A DNA stretch of 64,000 bases, taken from Humulus lupulus (Eukaryota; Streptophyta; Magnoliopsida; Rosales; Cannabaceae). Below the pieces are notes generated by a model that worked only from the letters and a program-made list of their open reading frames with translations, was not told the DNA's origin and did no database searches. The DNA is taken from assembly GCF_963169125.1 (NCBI RefSeq), contig NC_084796.1:83473888-83537887 (forward strand), given 5' to 3'. Below are positions 12,579 to 24,507 of the stretch, one piece after another. Both the position numbers and the translations under genes were made by a program. Each line of letters starts with the position of its first letter. Position 1 is the first letter of the stretch.

Positions 12579-12760
12579 GCTCCATGTGAGTTTTTTGAAA
12601 AGTTTGGTTTTTCAATTTTAAAAATAGCCTTAACCACTTAAACCTGCCTTTGAACGATTTTGACCAAGTTCTGGGTGTTAGTTGAACGAAAATTCAAATC
12701 TTTTTAATTTTATATTCATTTATTTATTCAAATTAAAAGGGGTTAGTTTCACTCCTTGAA

Positions 12761-12774
12761 CTCTGTAAATAGGA
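12761..12774 (+). promoter_or_regulatory. Degenerate LTR TATA box (family B)
   Basis: ctctgtaaataggac here corresponds to ctctataaataggac in the reverse complement of the LTR at 40805-42711, so the TATA box has one substitution. It is followed by the conserved ctagtactcagcc. Confidence 0.55.
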
Positions 12775-13096
12775 CCTAGTACTCAGCCATTTTCTTCATT
12801 CTTCAAGCATTTGATCAGACCCTCCAAGGTGCCAGTGTTACTGTAGAGAGATACACTTAGGTTGGGATAAAAGCTTTATTATTCTAAGCTTTTCTAAACA
12901 CTTGGGAAGTGAGATATAGTGTGATTTCGGTATAGAGGTTTAGATCAATTCATAAGATCATTCAAGGTATTCTTATCCCTAAGTTCAGTTCTTTATGATT
13001 CTATAGTTTTCATTAGTTTTCTATTATTCAGATCCTAACTTTTGTTTATGATTTTTGATTAGGTATTTAAGTTCTTGAAACTTTAAGTTCTTCTTG

Positions 13097-13101
13097 GTAA
13101 G
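13097..13101. repeat. Target-site duplication, left copy (GTAAG)
   Basis: GTAAG directly precedes the left Tekay LTR and is repeated exactly after the right LTR at 21027-21031. Removing the element and one copy restores a continuous family B LTR. Confidence 0.95.
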
Positions 13102-14584
13102 TGTAACGCCCTGGTTAGCCAAGACCGTTACTCTGTGTGTTTATAATGTGCCAAACTTGCTAATCAAGTATTTAAAGTAAAAGCGTGTTACTCAAATAGT
13201 AGAGGAACTAAGGTTAAAAGAGTTTTGGTCTCAAAAGATGCATTTTCATTAATAAACATTGGTTATGTACAAGGGATCCCAAAAATGACAGTTTAAAAGT
13301 CATTTACAAAAGTTACAAAGTCTATATACATCAACAGCCATACTAAGGCAAAATGAGTGGTTAGGTAATCTCCGTCCTGACACACTCCTCGACCGTGGTG
13401 ATCGAACGGCTGGCTATGTACATTTCACCTCGGAGCTCTCCACCTCAGGCCTGGTCCAGCTTGCCCTTACCCTTACCTGCACCACGAAGCACCCGTGAGC
13501 CAAGGCCCAGCAAGAACATATATCAATAATAGAGCATGCACATTTAGCTGTCAAGTCAATCTCACTTATAACATCTCATAAACTCAAGCATATCAATAGT
13601 CAAGTATTTCATATACAGAGCATTTCAACTCATATAACACAATGCACAGATGATAACCAGGGCTAGCGCTCACAAGCTGCTCCCTCTGTTATCCTTTCGT
13701 TTCTGGCTCCTAGTGGCCAATTCGCGTCCCATGCGCTAAATTCATGAACGGTACTCTTAGACCGCTTACACGTGTCCCTTGGCATAATACCAACGATGAC
13801 ACAAAACAATTCTCGGGAGCACTTAGTCCCATCACAATCATACATTCGGGTGCAGTGTTCTTACCTTTCAATTCGCTGGTTTCCGATATCACGTAGCCAC
13901 AAGCACGGTCCGCTATCCCGAGCTTCTCCAAAGTCCTTAAGTGATAGGTTCAACCTCCAGCTCTTGACCTTCTTCCCCCTTGGTTTCCAAATTCTCTGAG
14001 TTTTCTTGGCCTAAACTTGGTTGATAACTTCAGACATCCCTTGATTCTCCTTCCAAGAGTCTAGATTTCTGCTTCTCCTTTCTATCTCCTCTTTGTTCTA
14101 ATTCTAGGTTTCCACCATTCAGCATAAACCCCTCTCCAAAATATTATACGTATATGTTATTCCCTCAGCTCAAACTCATCTATTTACTACCAAATTACCA
14201 TTTTAACCCTCCATTAATATCACTTACTAACTAGACCTCAAGGGCTTATTTGTCCTTTCCCTAACTTTGCAATTCTACCACTTTCCCAAAGAAACCTGTT
14301 ACTTTCTATAGTTACTAATGGTTACATAGGTTACCAAGTCACCAGTTACCTTTATCTAGTTTCCTAGGACCGCCTTGGCACGTGCACCACGTTTGTATCA
14401 CAGCACCCACACAGTACAATTCACATATCATAATTATCACATAATATAATTCACATAGTCATATAACATGCTTAAAATCATAATCATACATCTTAATCAT
14501 AATAATCACACATAATTCCCATCATGCCCTCCCGGCATACTAATCAAGGCCCTTAAGCCTTATTAGTGATTTTGGGTCGTTACA
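13102..14584 (-). repeat. 3' LTR of the Tekay element
   Basis: The plus strand reads TGTAACGCCC...GTCGTTACA, 1483 bp. It lies on the left because the element is on the minus strand. The conserved LTR box gtgagccaaggcccagcaag is at 13495-13514, about 390 bp from the transcriptional end of the LTR. The short open frames inside occur identically in the other LTR and match nothing I recognise. Confidence 0.95.
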
Positions 14585-14599
14585 ACTATCCCCTCCTAA
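14585..14599 (-). other. Polypurine tract of the Tekay element
   Basis: On the minus strand the bases before the 3' LTR read ttaggaggggatagt, a purine-rich plus-strand primer. It abuts the LTR directly. Confidence 0.85.
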
Positions 14600-14620
14600 T
14601 AAGAATTTCGTCCTCGAAAT

Positions 14621-17107
14621 TTACCTGAACAATTCCGGATACTGATCCCGCATAGCTGTCTCAAGCTCCCAGGTCGCCTCCTCGACCTTACTGTTTCTCC
14701 ACAGCACCTTAACTAAAGGAATTGTTTTGTTTCGCAACACCTTATCTTTTCGGTCCAAGATCTGAACTGGTCTCTCATCATAAGCCAAATCTGCCTGTAA
14801 CTCCAAATCTTCATGCCTCAAAACATGATTCACATCTGAGACATACTTCCGAAGCATAGAGACATGAAACACACCATGAACTCCAGACAACGATGGTGGC
14901 AAGGCTAACCTGTAAGCCACCTGACCAATCCTTTCCAGGATCTCGAATGGTCCAATGAATCTAGGGCTCAACTTGCCCTTCTTACCAAACCTCCTCACCC
15001 CTCGCAGAGGTGAAACTCGAAGGAAGACGTGATCACCAACCTGAAACTCCACATCCCTACGCTTAGGATCAGCGTAACTTTTCTGCCTGCTCTGAGATGT
15101 GAGCATCCTAGCTCGGATCTTCTCTATGGCCTCACTCATCCTCTGGACCATGTCCGGTCCCAAGTATCTCCTCTCACCCATCTCGTCCCAATGGATGGGC
15201 GATCTACACTTCCTTCCATACAACATTTCATAGGGAGCCACTCCAATTGTTGACTGGTAACTATTATTGTACGAGAACTCAATCAACGGAAGGTACTTAC
15301 TCCAAGAACCCTCAAAGTCAATCACACAAGCTCTGAGCATATCCTCTAGTATCTGGATCGTCCTCTCAGACTGTCTGTCAGTCTGAGGATGAAAAGCTGT
15401 ACTGAACTTCAACTGAGTTCCCAAAGCTTTCTGCAAACCTCCCCAAAACTTGGAAGTAAAAATAGGATCCCGGTCTGACACAATAGACTTAGGAACCCCA
15501 TGGAGACGTACAATCTCTTTCACGTACAACTCAGCGTACTGATCCACAGTATAAGTTGACCTCACTGGAAGGAAATTGGCTGACTTGGTATATCTATCCA
15601 CTATCACCCATATTGAGTCATGAAACCCTACTGTTCTGGGTAGACCTCCTACGAAATCCATAGTAATATCCTCCCATTTCCACTCAGGAATATCCAAAGG
15701 CTGAAGCAACCCTGCTGGTCGTTGATGCTCAGCTTTCACCTGTTGACAGGTTAGGCATCTAGCAACGTACTCTACCACATCCCTCTTCATCCCGGGCCAC
15801 CAATACAAAGTCCGTAGATCCTGATACATTTTTGTGGTACCCGGATGAAGCGAGTACGGTGTCGTATGAGACTCATCTAGTATCTCCCGTCTGATCCCCT
15901 CGTCAGCTGGAACACAAATTCGTCCCTGATACCGTAATAAACCAACCTCTGAAACAGAATAGTCCTTAGCTATTCCTGCCAAAACATCCTCTCTAACCCT
16001 CTGTAACTGAGCGTCTGTCAACTGCCCCTCTCTGATCCGCTCTAGCAGGGTCGACTGTAGAGTAATATTAGCCAATCGGCCCACAACCAATTCTATTCCC
16101 GCTCTAACCATCTCATCTGCTAACTCCCTTGAGATCTGAACAGAGCTGTACAACTGACCTGGACCTCTGCGGCTCAATGCATCAGCCACCACATTGGCTT
16201 TTCCTGGATGGTAAAGAATATCACAATCATAATCTTTCACCAGCTCCAGCCAACGTCTCTGTCTCATATTCAGGTCCCTCTGTGTAAAGAAATATTTCAA
16301 GCTCTTATGGTCAGTGTACACCTCGCACTTCTCCCCATATAGGTAATGCCGCCAAATCTTCAGTGCAAAGACCACTGCTGCCAGCTCTAGGTCATGAGTA
16401 GGATACCGCTGCTCATACTCCTTCAGCTGTCGTGATGCATAAGCTGTCACCTTCTCATTCTGCATCAGCACACAGTCTAAACCCAACCTTGACGCATCAC
16501 AGTAAACAACAAACTTCCCTTCTCCTAAAGGCAAACTCAACACTGGTGCAGTAATAAGTCGTCTCTTCAACTCCTGGAAACTACCCTCACACTTGTCTGA
16601 CCAAATAAAGTTTAAATTCTTTCTTGTCAATTCTGTCATCGGTGCTGCTATCTTTGAGAAACCCTCTACAAACCGCCTGTAGTAGCCTGCCAAACCAAGA
16701 AAACTCCGCACCTCTGAGGCGTTCCTTGGCCTCGGCCAATCCCTAACTGCCTCTATCTTAGATGGATCTACTTTAATCCCATCTGCACCTACAATGTGTC
16801 CAAGGAATGTCACTTCAGGTAACCAGAACTCGTACTTCTTAAACTTAGCATATAACTGATGCTCCCTCAACCTCTGAAGAACCAAACGAAGATGAAACTC
16901 GTGCTCTGTCTCTGAACTGGAGTACATTAGGATGTCATCGATGAAGACTATAACAAACTGATCTAGAAAATCCTTGAATACTCTGTTCATTAAGTCCATA
17001 AAAGCTGCTGGGGCATTGGTCAAACCAAAAGACATGACCAAGAACTCATAGTGCCCGTACCGCGTCCGAAAGGCCGTCTTAGGTATGTCCTCATCCTTGA
17101 TCCTCAG
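14621..17107 (-). pseudogene. pol: Tekay pol, part 2: RT, RNase H, integrase, chromodomain
   Basis: This is the same frame as the gag-side piece, continuing directly after the amber codon. The first ATG is at 17041; residue numbers count from it. RT has the FIDD catalytic box at 33-36. RNase H shows VVYCDAS (D182), HDLELAA (E219) and YTDHKSLK (D244). Integrase shows the His/Cys zinc module (H392 or H399, C429, C432) and D462, D523, E559 for the DDE triad; the block usually read TDGQSE is TDRQSE here. The last 55 residues ([21 protein letters not shown] onward) form the chromo-like tail that may steer insertion to chromatin marks. No further stop or frameshift is present. Confidence 0.93.
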
Positions 17108-19156
17108 CTAGTGATAACCAGATCGAAGATCAATCTTTGAGAACACCGTCTTACCCTGCAGCTGATCGAACAAGTCATCAATCCTTGGTAGGGGATACTT
17201 ATTCTTAATAGTTAACTTATTCAGTTCCCGATAGTCAATACACATTCTCAGGGTCCCATCCTTCTTCTTAACAAATAAAACTGGAGCACCCCATGGCGAA
17301 TAGCTAGGTCTGATGAACCCTATATCCAGAAGTTCCTGCAGTTGTATCACTAACTCTTTCAGTTCCGCTGGTGCCATCCTGTATGGTGCCCTCGACACTG
17401 GCTCTGTCCCCGGTGCCAACTCAATAACAAACTCAATCTCCCTATGCGGCGGCAACCCAGGCAAATCCTCAGGGAACACATCCAAGAACTCACAAACCAG
17501 TCTGGTCTCCTCCGGTCCAACTAATGAAACTTTGGTGGTATCCACCACACTAGCCAAGAAGCCTATACATCCACCCTGTAACAAATCTCTGGCTCTCAAC
17601 GCAGATATCCTGGGTACGCGGGGTCCTCGCACCGCTCCCACAAAAACAAAGGGATCCTCACCCTCTGGCTCAAAAGTCACCATTTTCTTTCTACAATTAA
17701 TAGTAGCTCCATATCGAACCAGCCAATCCATGCCTAAGATCATGTCAAAATCCTCCATACTTAACTCAATCAAGTCTACCGACAACTCTCTGCCATCAAC
17801 TAACACTGGCAATGCCCTAACCCATCTCCTAGACACCACCAGCTCTCCCGTAGGCAATATAGTCCCAAACCCTGAGGTACTAATCTCACTAGGTCTACAC
17901 AATCTATCAATCACCCTATCAGAAACAAATGAATGCGTAGCACCAGAATCAATCAAAACAGTAAAGGAAGTGCCAGCACTAGAATGCTGACCTGTCACTA
18001 CCGAGGGGCTAGCCTCGGCCTCTGCCTGCGTCAAAGTAAACACTCGAGCTGGAGTCAAGCTGTCCACTTTTCCTGCCTCGCCCTTCTTCACTGTTGGGCA
18101 ATCTTTTCTGAGGTGCCCCACCACCCCGCATACATAACAGGCCTTAGCCTGACACTCGCCCAAATGGCGTCTCTTGCACCTCGGGCATTCTGGGTAAGTC
18201 CTCCACGAATTTCCGCCTCCCCGTCGGCCACCCTGAACACCCCGACCTCCTCTATCATACCTAGGAGCAATTGGGGCTTCAGGAGTCTTTCTCTTCAAAT
18301 CACTAACACCTCCACCTCTACTAGAACCAGAATACGGAGGCACCGGTCTACGGCCCTCCCTTCTTGCTGCACTATCCCTCCAAATCCTATTCTCTGCTTC
18401 CTCAGCAGTCAGAGCCCTTTCCACAGCCTGGGCATAGGTAGTCACCCCAGGAACTGTAGTAATCCTTACATCCCGGGCTATCATGACATTTAGCCCTCTA
18501 ACAAATCTGTCTAACCTGGTCGCATCGGTAGGAACAAGATCCGGTGCAAACTTTGCAAGTCTATCAAATTTTAAGGCATACTCTGTAACAGTCAAACTGC
18601 CCTGAACAAGGCCCACAAACTCATTCACCTTCGTTGCCCTGATAGCAATGTTATAATACTTCTGATTAAACAAATCTTTAAACTCTTCCCAAGTCATTGT
18701 GGCAACATTTCTGGTCTGCGATACCACCTCCCACCAGATTAGGGCATCCTCTCTCAACATATAAGTGGCGCAGGCCACCCTATCATATCCTTCTACCTTC
18801 ATAAAATCAAGTATAGTGGTAATCAAGGTCATCCACTGCTCAGCTTTTAGTGGATCTGGTCCACCCTCAAAGATCGGGGGCTGCTGTTTCCTGAACCGCT
18901 CATACAACGGTTCCATTTTATTACCAACATCAACAGGCTGTACCACAGGTACCAGCACCGGTGGCCCAGCTGGGGCAACACTCCCAGATGGAGCCTGCTG
19001 CAGTATTCTGATCAACTCATCTTGGCTCTGAAGCCTAGCTTGCATTTCTGCCATTAACTGTTGCCAGTTCTCAGGGACTGGCGGAGAGGTTGGGCCCTGA
19101 TCATCCTCTCTAGCCCCAGACCTGCCGGATTGTCGTGTTGATTTCCTTGAACGCAT
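17108..19156 (-). pseudogene. gag-pol: Tekay gag-protease-RT, part 1 (ends at amber codon in RT)
   Basis: A 682-residue frame. The gag part has a basic N-terminus, the conserved block around [11 protein letters not shown] and [13 protein letters not shown] (about 107-168), an RGG-rich linker and a CCHC zinc knuckle at C340, C343, H348, C353. Aspartic protease follows with the active-site motif [11 protein letters not shown] (D403) and ILGMDWL. RT begins with [19 protein letters not shown] and ends at DLRSGYH, where TAG (17108-17110) replaces the codon that is CAG (Gln) in related elements. Downstream codons stay in frame. The change is C to T at a CAG site, as expected for deamination of a methylated CHG cytosine. 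Gag and protease could still be made. Confidence 0.93.
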
Positions 19157-19528
19157 ATCTATTCAAGTCAATCTGCAAACAACGACTCGGAAATTAGGCT
19201 AAGATGACAGGGTGATAATCTCTCCATAATCCACCACCGAAAGTCCAATCATTCACAAGCAAACACGTATAGCAATTCATTCAAATATTCATCCACATAC
19301 ACAGCAATGCTAATAAGCATGCCTCAATAACATCATGCAATAGTCAAGGGCCAGGCCCTATCAGAATCTCATGCTCCCTATTCATCAGACAGATATCCAC
19401 ATTCATATCTCACTCAAATCATTTAAACACATAATCATACATATACAGTTACCAAACCCTGAGTTGAGCTTGTCTCCCGCAGCGAATGTACATACCCAGC
19501 CAGTCTTCAGGACCCATAAACCTAGGAC

Positions 19529-19540
19529 GCTCTGATACCA
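19529..19540 (-). other. Primer-binding site of the Tekay element (tRNA-iMet)
   Basis: On the minus strand TGGTATCAGAGC starts three bases after the 5' LTR. It is a 12-base match to the complement of the initiator tRNA-Met 3' end. Confidence 0.92.
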
Positions 19541-19543
19541 AGT

Positions 19544-21026
19544 TGTAACGCCCTGGTTAGCCAAGACCGTTACTCTGTGTGTTTATAATGTGCCAAACTT
19601 GCTAATCAAGTATTTAAAGTAAAAGCGTGTTACTCAAATAGTAGAGGAACTAAGGTTAAAAGAGTTTTGGTCTCAAAAGATGCATTTTCATTACTAAACA
19701 TTGGTTATGTACAAGGGATCCCAAAAATGACAGTTTAAAAGTCATTTACAAAAGTTACAAAGTCTATATACATCAACAGCCATACTAAGGCAAAATGAGT
19801 GGTTAGGTAATCTCCGTCCTGACACACTCCTCGACCGTGGTGATCGAACGGCTGGCTATGTACATTTCACCTCGGAGCTCTCCACCTCAGGCCTGGTCCA
19901 GCTTGCCCTTACCCTTACCTGCACCACGAAGCACCCGTGAGCCAAGGCCCAGCAAGAACATATATCAATAATAGAGCATGCACATTTAGCTGTCAAGTCA
20001 ATCTCACTTATAACATCTCATAAACTCAAGCATATCAATAGTCAAGTATTTCATATACAGAGCATTTCAACTCATATAACACAATGCACAGATGATAACC
20101 AGGGCTAGCGCTCACAAGCTGCTCCCTCTGTTATCCTTTCGTTTCTGGCTCCTAGTGGCCAATTCGCGTCCCATGCGCTAAATTCATGAACGGTACTCTT
20201 AGACCGCTTACACGTGTCCCTTGGCATAATACCAACGATGACACAAAACAATTCTCGGGAGCACTTAGTCCCATCACAATCATACATTCGGGTGCAGTGT
20301 TCTTACCTTTCAATTCGCTGGTTTCCGATATCACGTAGCCACAAGCACGGTCCGCTATCCCGAGCTTCTCCAAAGTCCTTAAGTGATAGGTTCAACCTCC
20401 AGCTCTTGACCTTCTTCCCCCTTGGTTTCCAAATTCTCTGAGTTTTCTTGGCCTAAACTTGGTTGATAACTTCAGACATCCCTTGATTCTCCTTCCAAGA
20501 GTCTAGATTTCTGCTTCTCCTTTCTATCTCCTCTTTGTTCTAATTCTAGGTTTCCACCATTCAGCATAAACCCCTCTCCAAAATATTATACGTATATGTT
20601 ATTCCCTCAGCTCAAACTCATCTATTTACTACCAAATTACCATTTTAACCCTCCATTAATATCACTTACTAACTAGACCTCAAGGGCTTATTTGTCCTTT
20701 CCCTAACTTTGCAATTCTACCACTTTCCCAAAGAAACCTGTTACTTTCTATAGTTACTAATGGTTACACAGGTTACCAAGTCACCAGTTACCTTTATCTA
20801 GTTTCCTAGGACCGCCTTGGCACGTGCACCACGTTTGTATCACAGCACCCACACAGTACAATTCACATATCATAATTATCACATAATATAATTCACATAG
20901 TCATATAACATGCTTAAAATCATAATCATACATCTTAATCATAATAATCACACATAATTCCCATCATGCCCCCCCGGCATACTAATCAAGGCCCTTAAGC
21001 CTTATTAGTGATTTTGGGTCGTTACA
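19544..21026 (-). repeat. 5' LTR of the Tekay element
   Basis: Exactly the same length (1483 bp) as the left LTR, with a constant offset of 6442 bp and three substitutions noticed by eye. It drives transcription leftward into gag. GTAAG follows at 21027-21031. Confidence 0.95.
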
Positions 21027-21031
21027 GTAAG
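21027..21031. repeat. Target-site duplication, right copy (GTAAG)
   Basis: Exact copy of the five bases at 13097-13101. Confidence 0.95.
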
Positions 21032-21901
21032 TTTCTTCTTGAATGGTTTGGTATTCTTTTCATCACTTTTTCTTTAGATTCTCACCATTTTAGTGTTTGT
21101 TTATAGGAGTTTCTAATCCCGTTCTTGTTCCCAAATATCCCTGCTTTTGGTAAGGAAAATAGGCTAGATATATGTGTTTATATGTTTATGTTATGATATG
21201 TTTTATGCTATGATATGATATATGTTATGTAATATATTTTATAGTCCTTGGGCATATGACTTGTTTAGATAACAAGCCCCAAGAATATGTTTTATAGTCC
21301 CTGTGCATATGACTTGTCTAGCTAGCAAGCCCCAAGAATTTATGGGCATATGACTTGCTTAGCTAACAAGACACAAGAAGTATGATGGCCAATGTAGTCC
21401 TATATGATATATGTTTTTTTTATATAGACATATGTTTTCTAGTATATGTTTATGATATAGTTTTATGCTTATGATTTATGTATTAGTAGATTTTCCTTGC
21501 TGGGCATTAGGCTCACTCCTTCATTTTTAGTGTGATGCAGGAAAATGATTATGGAAGGCGGAAGGATTAATGGCAGCTTGGCTTGTGTGTTGAGGATGAA
21601 TGGAATGAATGAACTGCGTGTCGATCGAGGATGATGTCATTTAGTCTTTTGATTTATGTTTCTTTTGTAATTCCGCAAATTGTATTTAAACAATTGAATT
21701 AAAGTTTATGTTTTATGTTTTATAAACAATGGGTACCCATACCATATCACATTTTATTTTATCCTTTTATGTTATTGATACAATATTTATTTTGGGGTTT
21801 TAATAAAGTTATGATTATTTCATATGTATGTTTTCTCAAAAATAGTAGCTATGTCTAGTAGTTTAATGGTCCAAGGTCTTAGAAATAGTTGGATCATTAC
21901 A

Positions 21902-22228
21902 TGGACGTGAAGATATTTTAGAATCGTTACAAAAGAGGAAATACCAGTGTGGGAGAAATTTCATTTTGAGTAACAAGTAGGGATGTTACTACTCAAGGAA
22001 GCATGAAAGTAAGATCAATATGGAAGTGGTGTAAGAATTTATCCAAAGGATTCAAGGTAACAATATTTGTTAGCGATGAGGATGGAATGATTTATGGAAT
22101 AATGTTCGCTACTTTTGCAAGAAAGAAAATCGCAATGGATTGATCTCAGAATTGTAAACATAGGAATATTATTTAAGCTGTACGGACTACAGATTTGGAT
22201 AGGATCTATAATAGATTTAAGACTATCT
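21902..22228. other. Unassigned stretch between solo LTR and CACTA element
   Basis: No frame over 60 codons and no motif recognised. It is continuous with 28918-29165 if the CACTA element is removed. It may be decayed gypsy internal sequence, but I cannot show that. Confidence 0.35.
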
Positions 22229-22620
22229 CACTACAAGAAAAAACAGTATTCATAACACTTAAAAACTGCTAACCGGGACTATTGATAACACTTCTGAAAA
22301 TGATAACATAGCCCCTGTTATTAAAAGTCCAGTGTTTTCTATAACAGTATTTGAATGTTATGTTCTGTGTTATCTTAAACTATTCAATAACACATTTTTA
22401 GGTGCTATAATATTCAAATAATAACATATAGATTGAGTTTTTGGTTATAAATTTGAAGCTTAATCTTATACTTTTTTCATAATACTTTTCAACTGTTACA
22501 TTTGATTATTTTGATAACATTTTTAGTTTGTTATATTATATAAACCATAACGATTTTTTACGCTTATAATATGTTTTTAAATCATAACATATAGTAATAA
22601 AATTTTAAATTTTATTTTGA
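22229..22620. repeat. CACTA left terminus and subterminal repeat region
   Basis: The terminal CACTACAAGAAAAAACAG is followed by about a dozen ATAAC(A/G) motifs in both orientations (for example cataacactt, gataacactt, gataacatag, ctgttatt). Such arrays are where En/Spm-type transposases bind in the family. Confidence 0.75.
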
Positions 22621-23067
22621 TAAGTATACTCATATGGTTTTTTTTTAATTAAAAGATTTTCATTATTGTATTTTGATAAAAAAAAATTCAAAATTAATCA
22701 TAAAATGTAATTCTCAATAGATTGATAAACCATAAGTATTACATTAAACAATAACTAATTCAAACCATGAATGTGTCTACTTCATGAGATCTTAGTTCTA
22801 ACTTAAGTTTGAAAGCATAACATAATAAAGTTTTATAATCGTGAACAATTTTTACTTCAAAAATGAAAATAGAAACATTACAAGATACACAAAAGTAAAC
22901 GAAACTTGCTCCATCCTTCAATTCATCATCCTTTGTGCACTTGTCTTTGTTGTGAGTCCATTTGCTTAGCTACAAAAAAATTTAAATAATTAATGCTTCA
23001 ACTTAAAGTTATAGTAAACTAAAAGAGTACATAAAAAAAGTTAATTACCTAATTATAACTTTATCAG

Positions 23068-23397
23068 CTGGAAAAGCTTAGCCAAACCATTCAAGAACTC
23101 GAGGAGGTTGTTCTAGCTAGAGGAGTTGCAGTCAATGCTATTCACGATTACAAATGATAGATAGAAGAATTGAATGTGAGTCTAGATAAATTTACTTGTT
23201 GTCTTTTTGACAATTATGGTATGCTAACCTCATTTGAGTAAAAAATTCAGGAGGAAAAAAGGACTCTAGAGCGAGAACTTGCAAGCGCAAAAGTTTCAGC
23301 AAACCGCATAGCAACTGTGGTGGCTAATGAGTGGAAGGACGAAAATGATAAAGTTATACCATTTAAGCAGTGGCTGGAAGAAAGAAGGCTTATGTAG
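23068..23397 (+). pseudogene. MAP70-like: MAP70 (microtubule-associated protein 70) fragment, two exons
   Basis: Exon a (23068-23175, 36 codons) starts after the acceptor ttatcag and reads LEKLSQTIQELEEVVLARG. It ends at donor gtgagt. Exon b (23251-23397, 49 codons) follows ttcag, reads ELASAKVSANRIATVVANEW and PFKQWLEERRL, and ends at donor gtatag. This is the coiled-coil core of the plant-specific MAP70 family, which binds cortical microtubules. Three premature stops are present: two adjacent ones in exon a (TGA, TAG) and a TAG as the last codon of exon b. The flanking exons of the gene are absent. It lies head-to-tail against the COG7 piece, on the other strand, inside the CACTA element. 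Confidence 0.88.
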
Positions 23398-24507
23398 GTA
23401 TAGTTTGATTACCTCAGAAATTTCCTACAAATCCTACATTTGACACAATGTTACAACTCAGTTATGCCTTTCGACTGCTTTTCATCTACTTTTCTTTCTA
23501 GTTGTACGAGTCTCCTTACAAATGAAAGAAGAAACTTATTATTACGTATATGTTAGCATTTATTTTCACTTATTCTGTGAATGTTCAATTCTACAATATG
23601 TAGGCAGTAAAAAAACAACACAAACCAGTAACAAAATACACCAAAGCCAATAGAAAAATAAATATTCTAAGCCACTAAACCAGTAGCAAAATGCACCAAA
23701 GATGTTTTCAAAAAATACCTTCTTGCTTTCAAAAAGAAAAAAATTCCATATGCACTAACAAAATGCAAAAGTAATGCCATCACAAAAAAAAAAAAACCAA
23801 GCTCTTCTCTTCGTTGTGTAATAATGACTAAATGATATTCACATTCAGTCATAATACAAACAATATATAGCAACCACCAAAAAACTTTGTAAAATTTTGT
23901 AACACTAAATGTGCATAAGAATGGATCAAGGAAAAGAACAAACCTCCAAATTGTCAAGAGTGACATGCCCAACCTTGATCATCCCATTTTCCATCATCAT
24001 TCAATTGGTAGACCTTAACATTGAAATTTATGTTAAAAAACTAAGGTTAATTAGTTATATATATATAGCTAAAAATAAAACTTCACTTGAGAATGAGACA
24101 CGCATGGAGAGGAAGATAGAGAAAAAAAGAGAACCACATCTGGGCCCTTGTTCTTGCTTGTCGCCTGAGGGCTGAGGCAGAGAGAAAGAAAAAGGGAGGG
24201 TGTTGTGGTGTGCTTCAAGGGATCAAAAACTGCACTAAATTGCTTGGTGGGAGGCCTAAGCTCATAACGCAACAACTAAAAAAGCTTCAGTCTTGCAAGT
24301 TAAATGGCCAGATATTCACCATAACGTCGAGTAACATGAGAGTATAACACATTCAGATCAAAAACATCTATCATATAAATAAATATACTATACTAAGAGG
24401 AGCAAGATCAATAGAGACTAAATAGATTAGATATACAGAACAGAAAACAATAAAAATACTAATGAATAATTCAGATTCAAAAATTTCCATACTAATGAAT
24501 AATTCAG
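23398..24507. other. Spacer between captured gene pieces
   Basis: AT-rich, with a poly-A run near 23785. No exon of MAP70 or COG7 recognised. It may hold intron sequence from either gene or original CACTA sequence. Confidence 0.4.

Larger units (their letters stand above)
13102..21026 (-). mobile_element. Young Tekay/Del-type Ty3/gypsy chromovirus, near full length
   Basis: The 7925-bp element has two 1483-bp LTRs (TG...CA), a 5-bp duplication GTAAG, an iMet PBS at its 5' end (right side), a polypurine tract at its 3' end (left side) and one continuous gag-protease-RT-RNase H-integrase-chromodomain frame of about 1511 codons. That frame is broken only by an amber codon at 17108-17110. A C-terminal chromo-like region after integrase places it in the chromovirus group, and the sequence style is Tekay/Del. 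By eye I found only three differences between LTRs (13252/19694, 14327/20769, 14530/20972), so insertion was recent. Confidence 0.95.
12007..21901 (+). mobile_element. Family B solo LTR, plus orientation, split by the Tekay element
   Basis: The left part (12007-13101, starting TGTAGTGTCC) and the right part (21032-21901, ending GGATCATTACA) join to a 1965-bp LTR. It is collinear, in reverse complement, with 40805-42711 and 49196-51169. No PBS follows and no PPT precedes it, so it is a solo LTR. The expected 5-bp duplication is not clean: AAGAT precedes 12007, but the next AAGAT on the right lies 8 bp beyond the LTR end. Confidence 0.85.

Noticed and set aside
13663..13999. Short open frames in the Tekay LTR, duplicated at 20105-20441
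   Set aside because: They are duplicated only because the LTR is; antisense overlaps and no motif.
17108..17110. Programmed stop readthrough between gag and pol
   Set aside because: The stop lies inside RT, far beyond gag and protease, so it does not fit the place where retroelements regulate the Gag to Pol ratio.
17313..18493. Plus-strand frames of 225 and 186 codons
   Set aside because: Antisense shadows of the gag-protease frame on the minus strand.
21902..22228. Gypsy pol remnant continuing across the CACTA element into 28918-29165
   Set aside because: No RT, RNase H or integrase motif could be read in any frame; left as unassigned.
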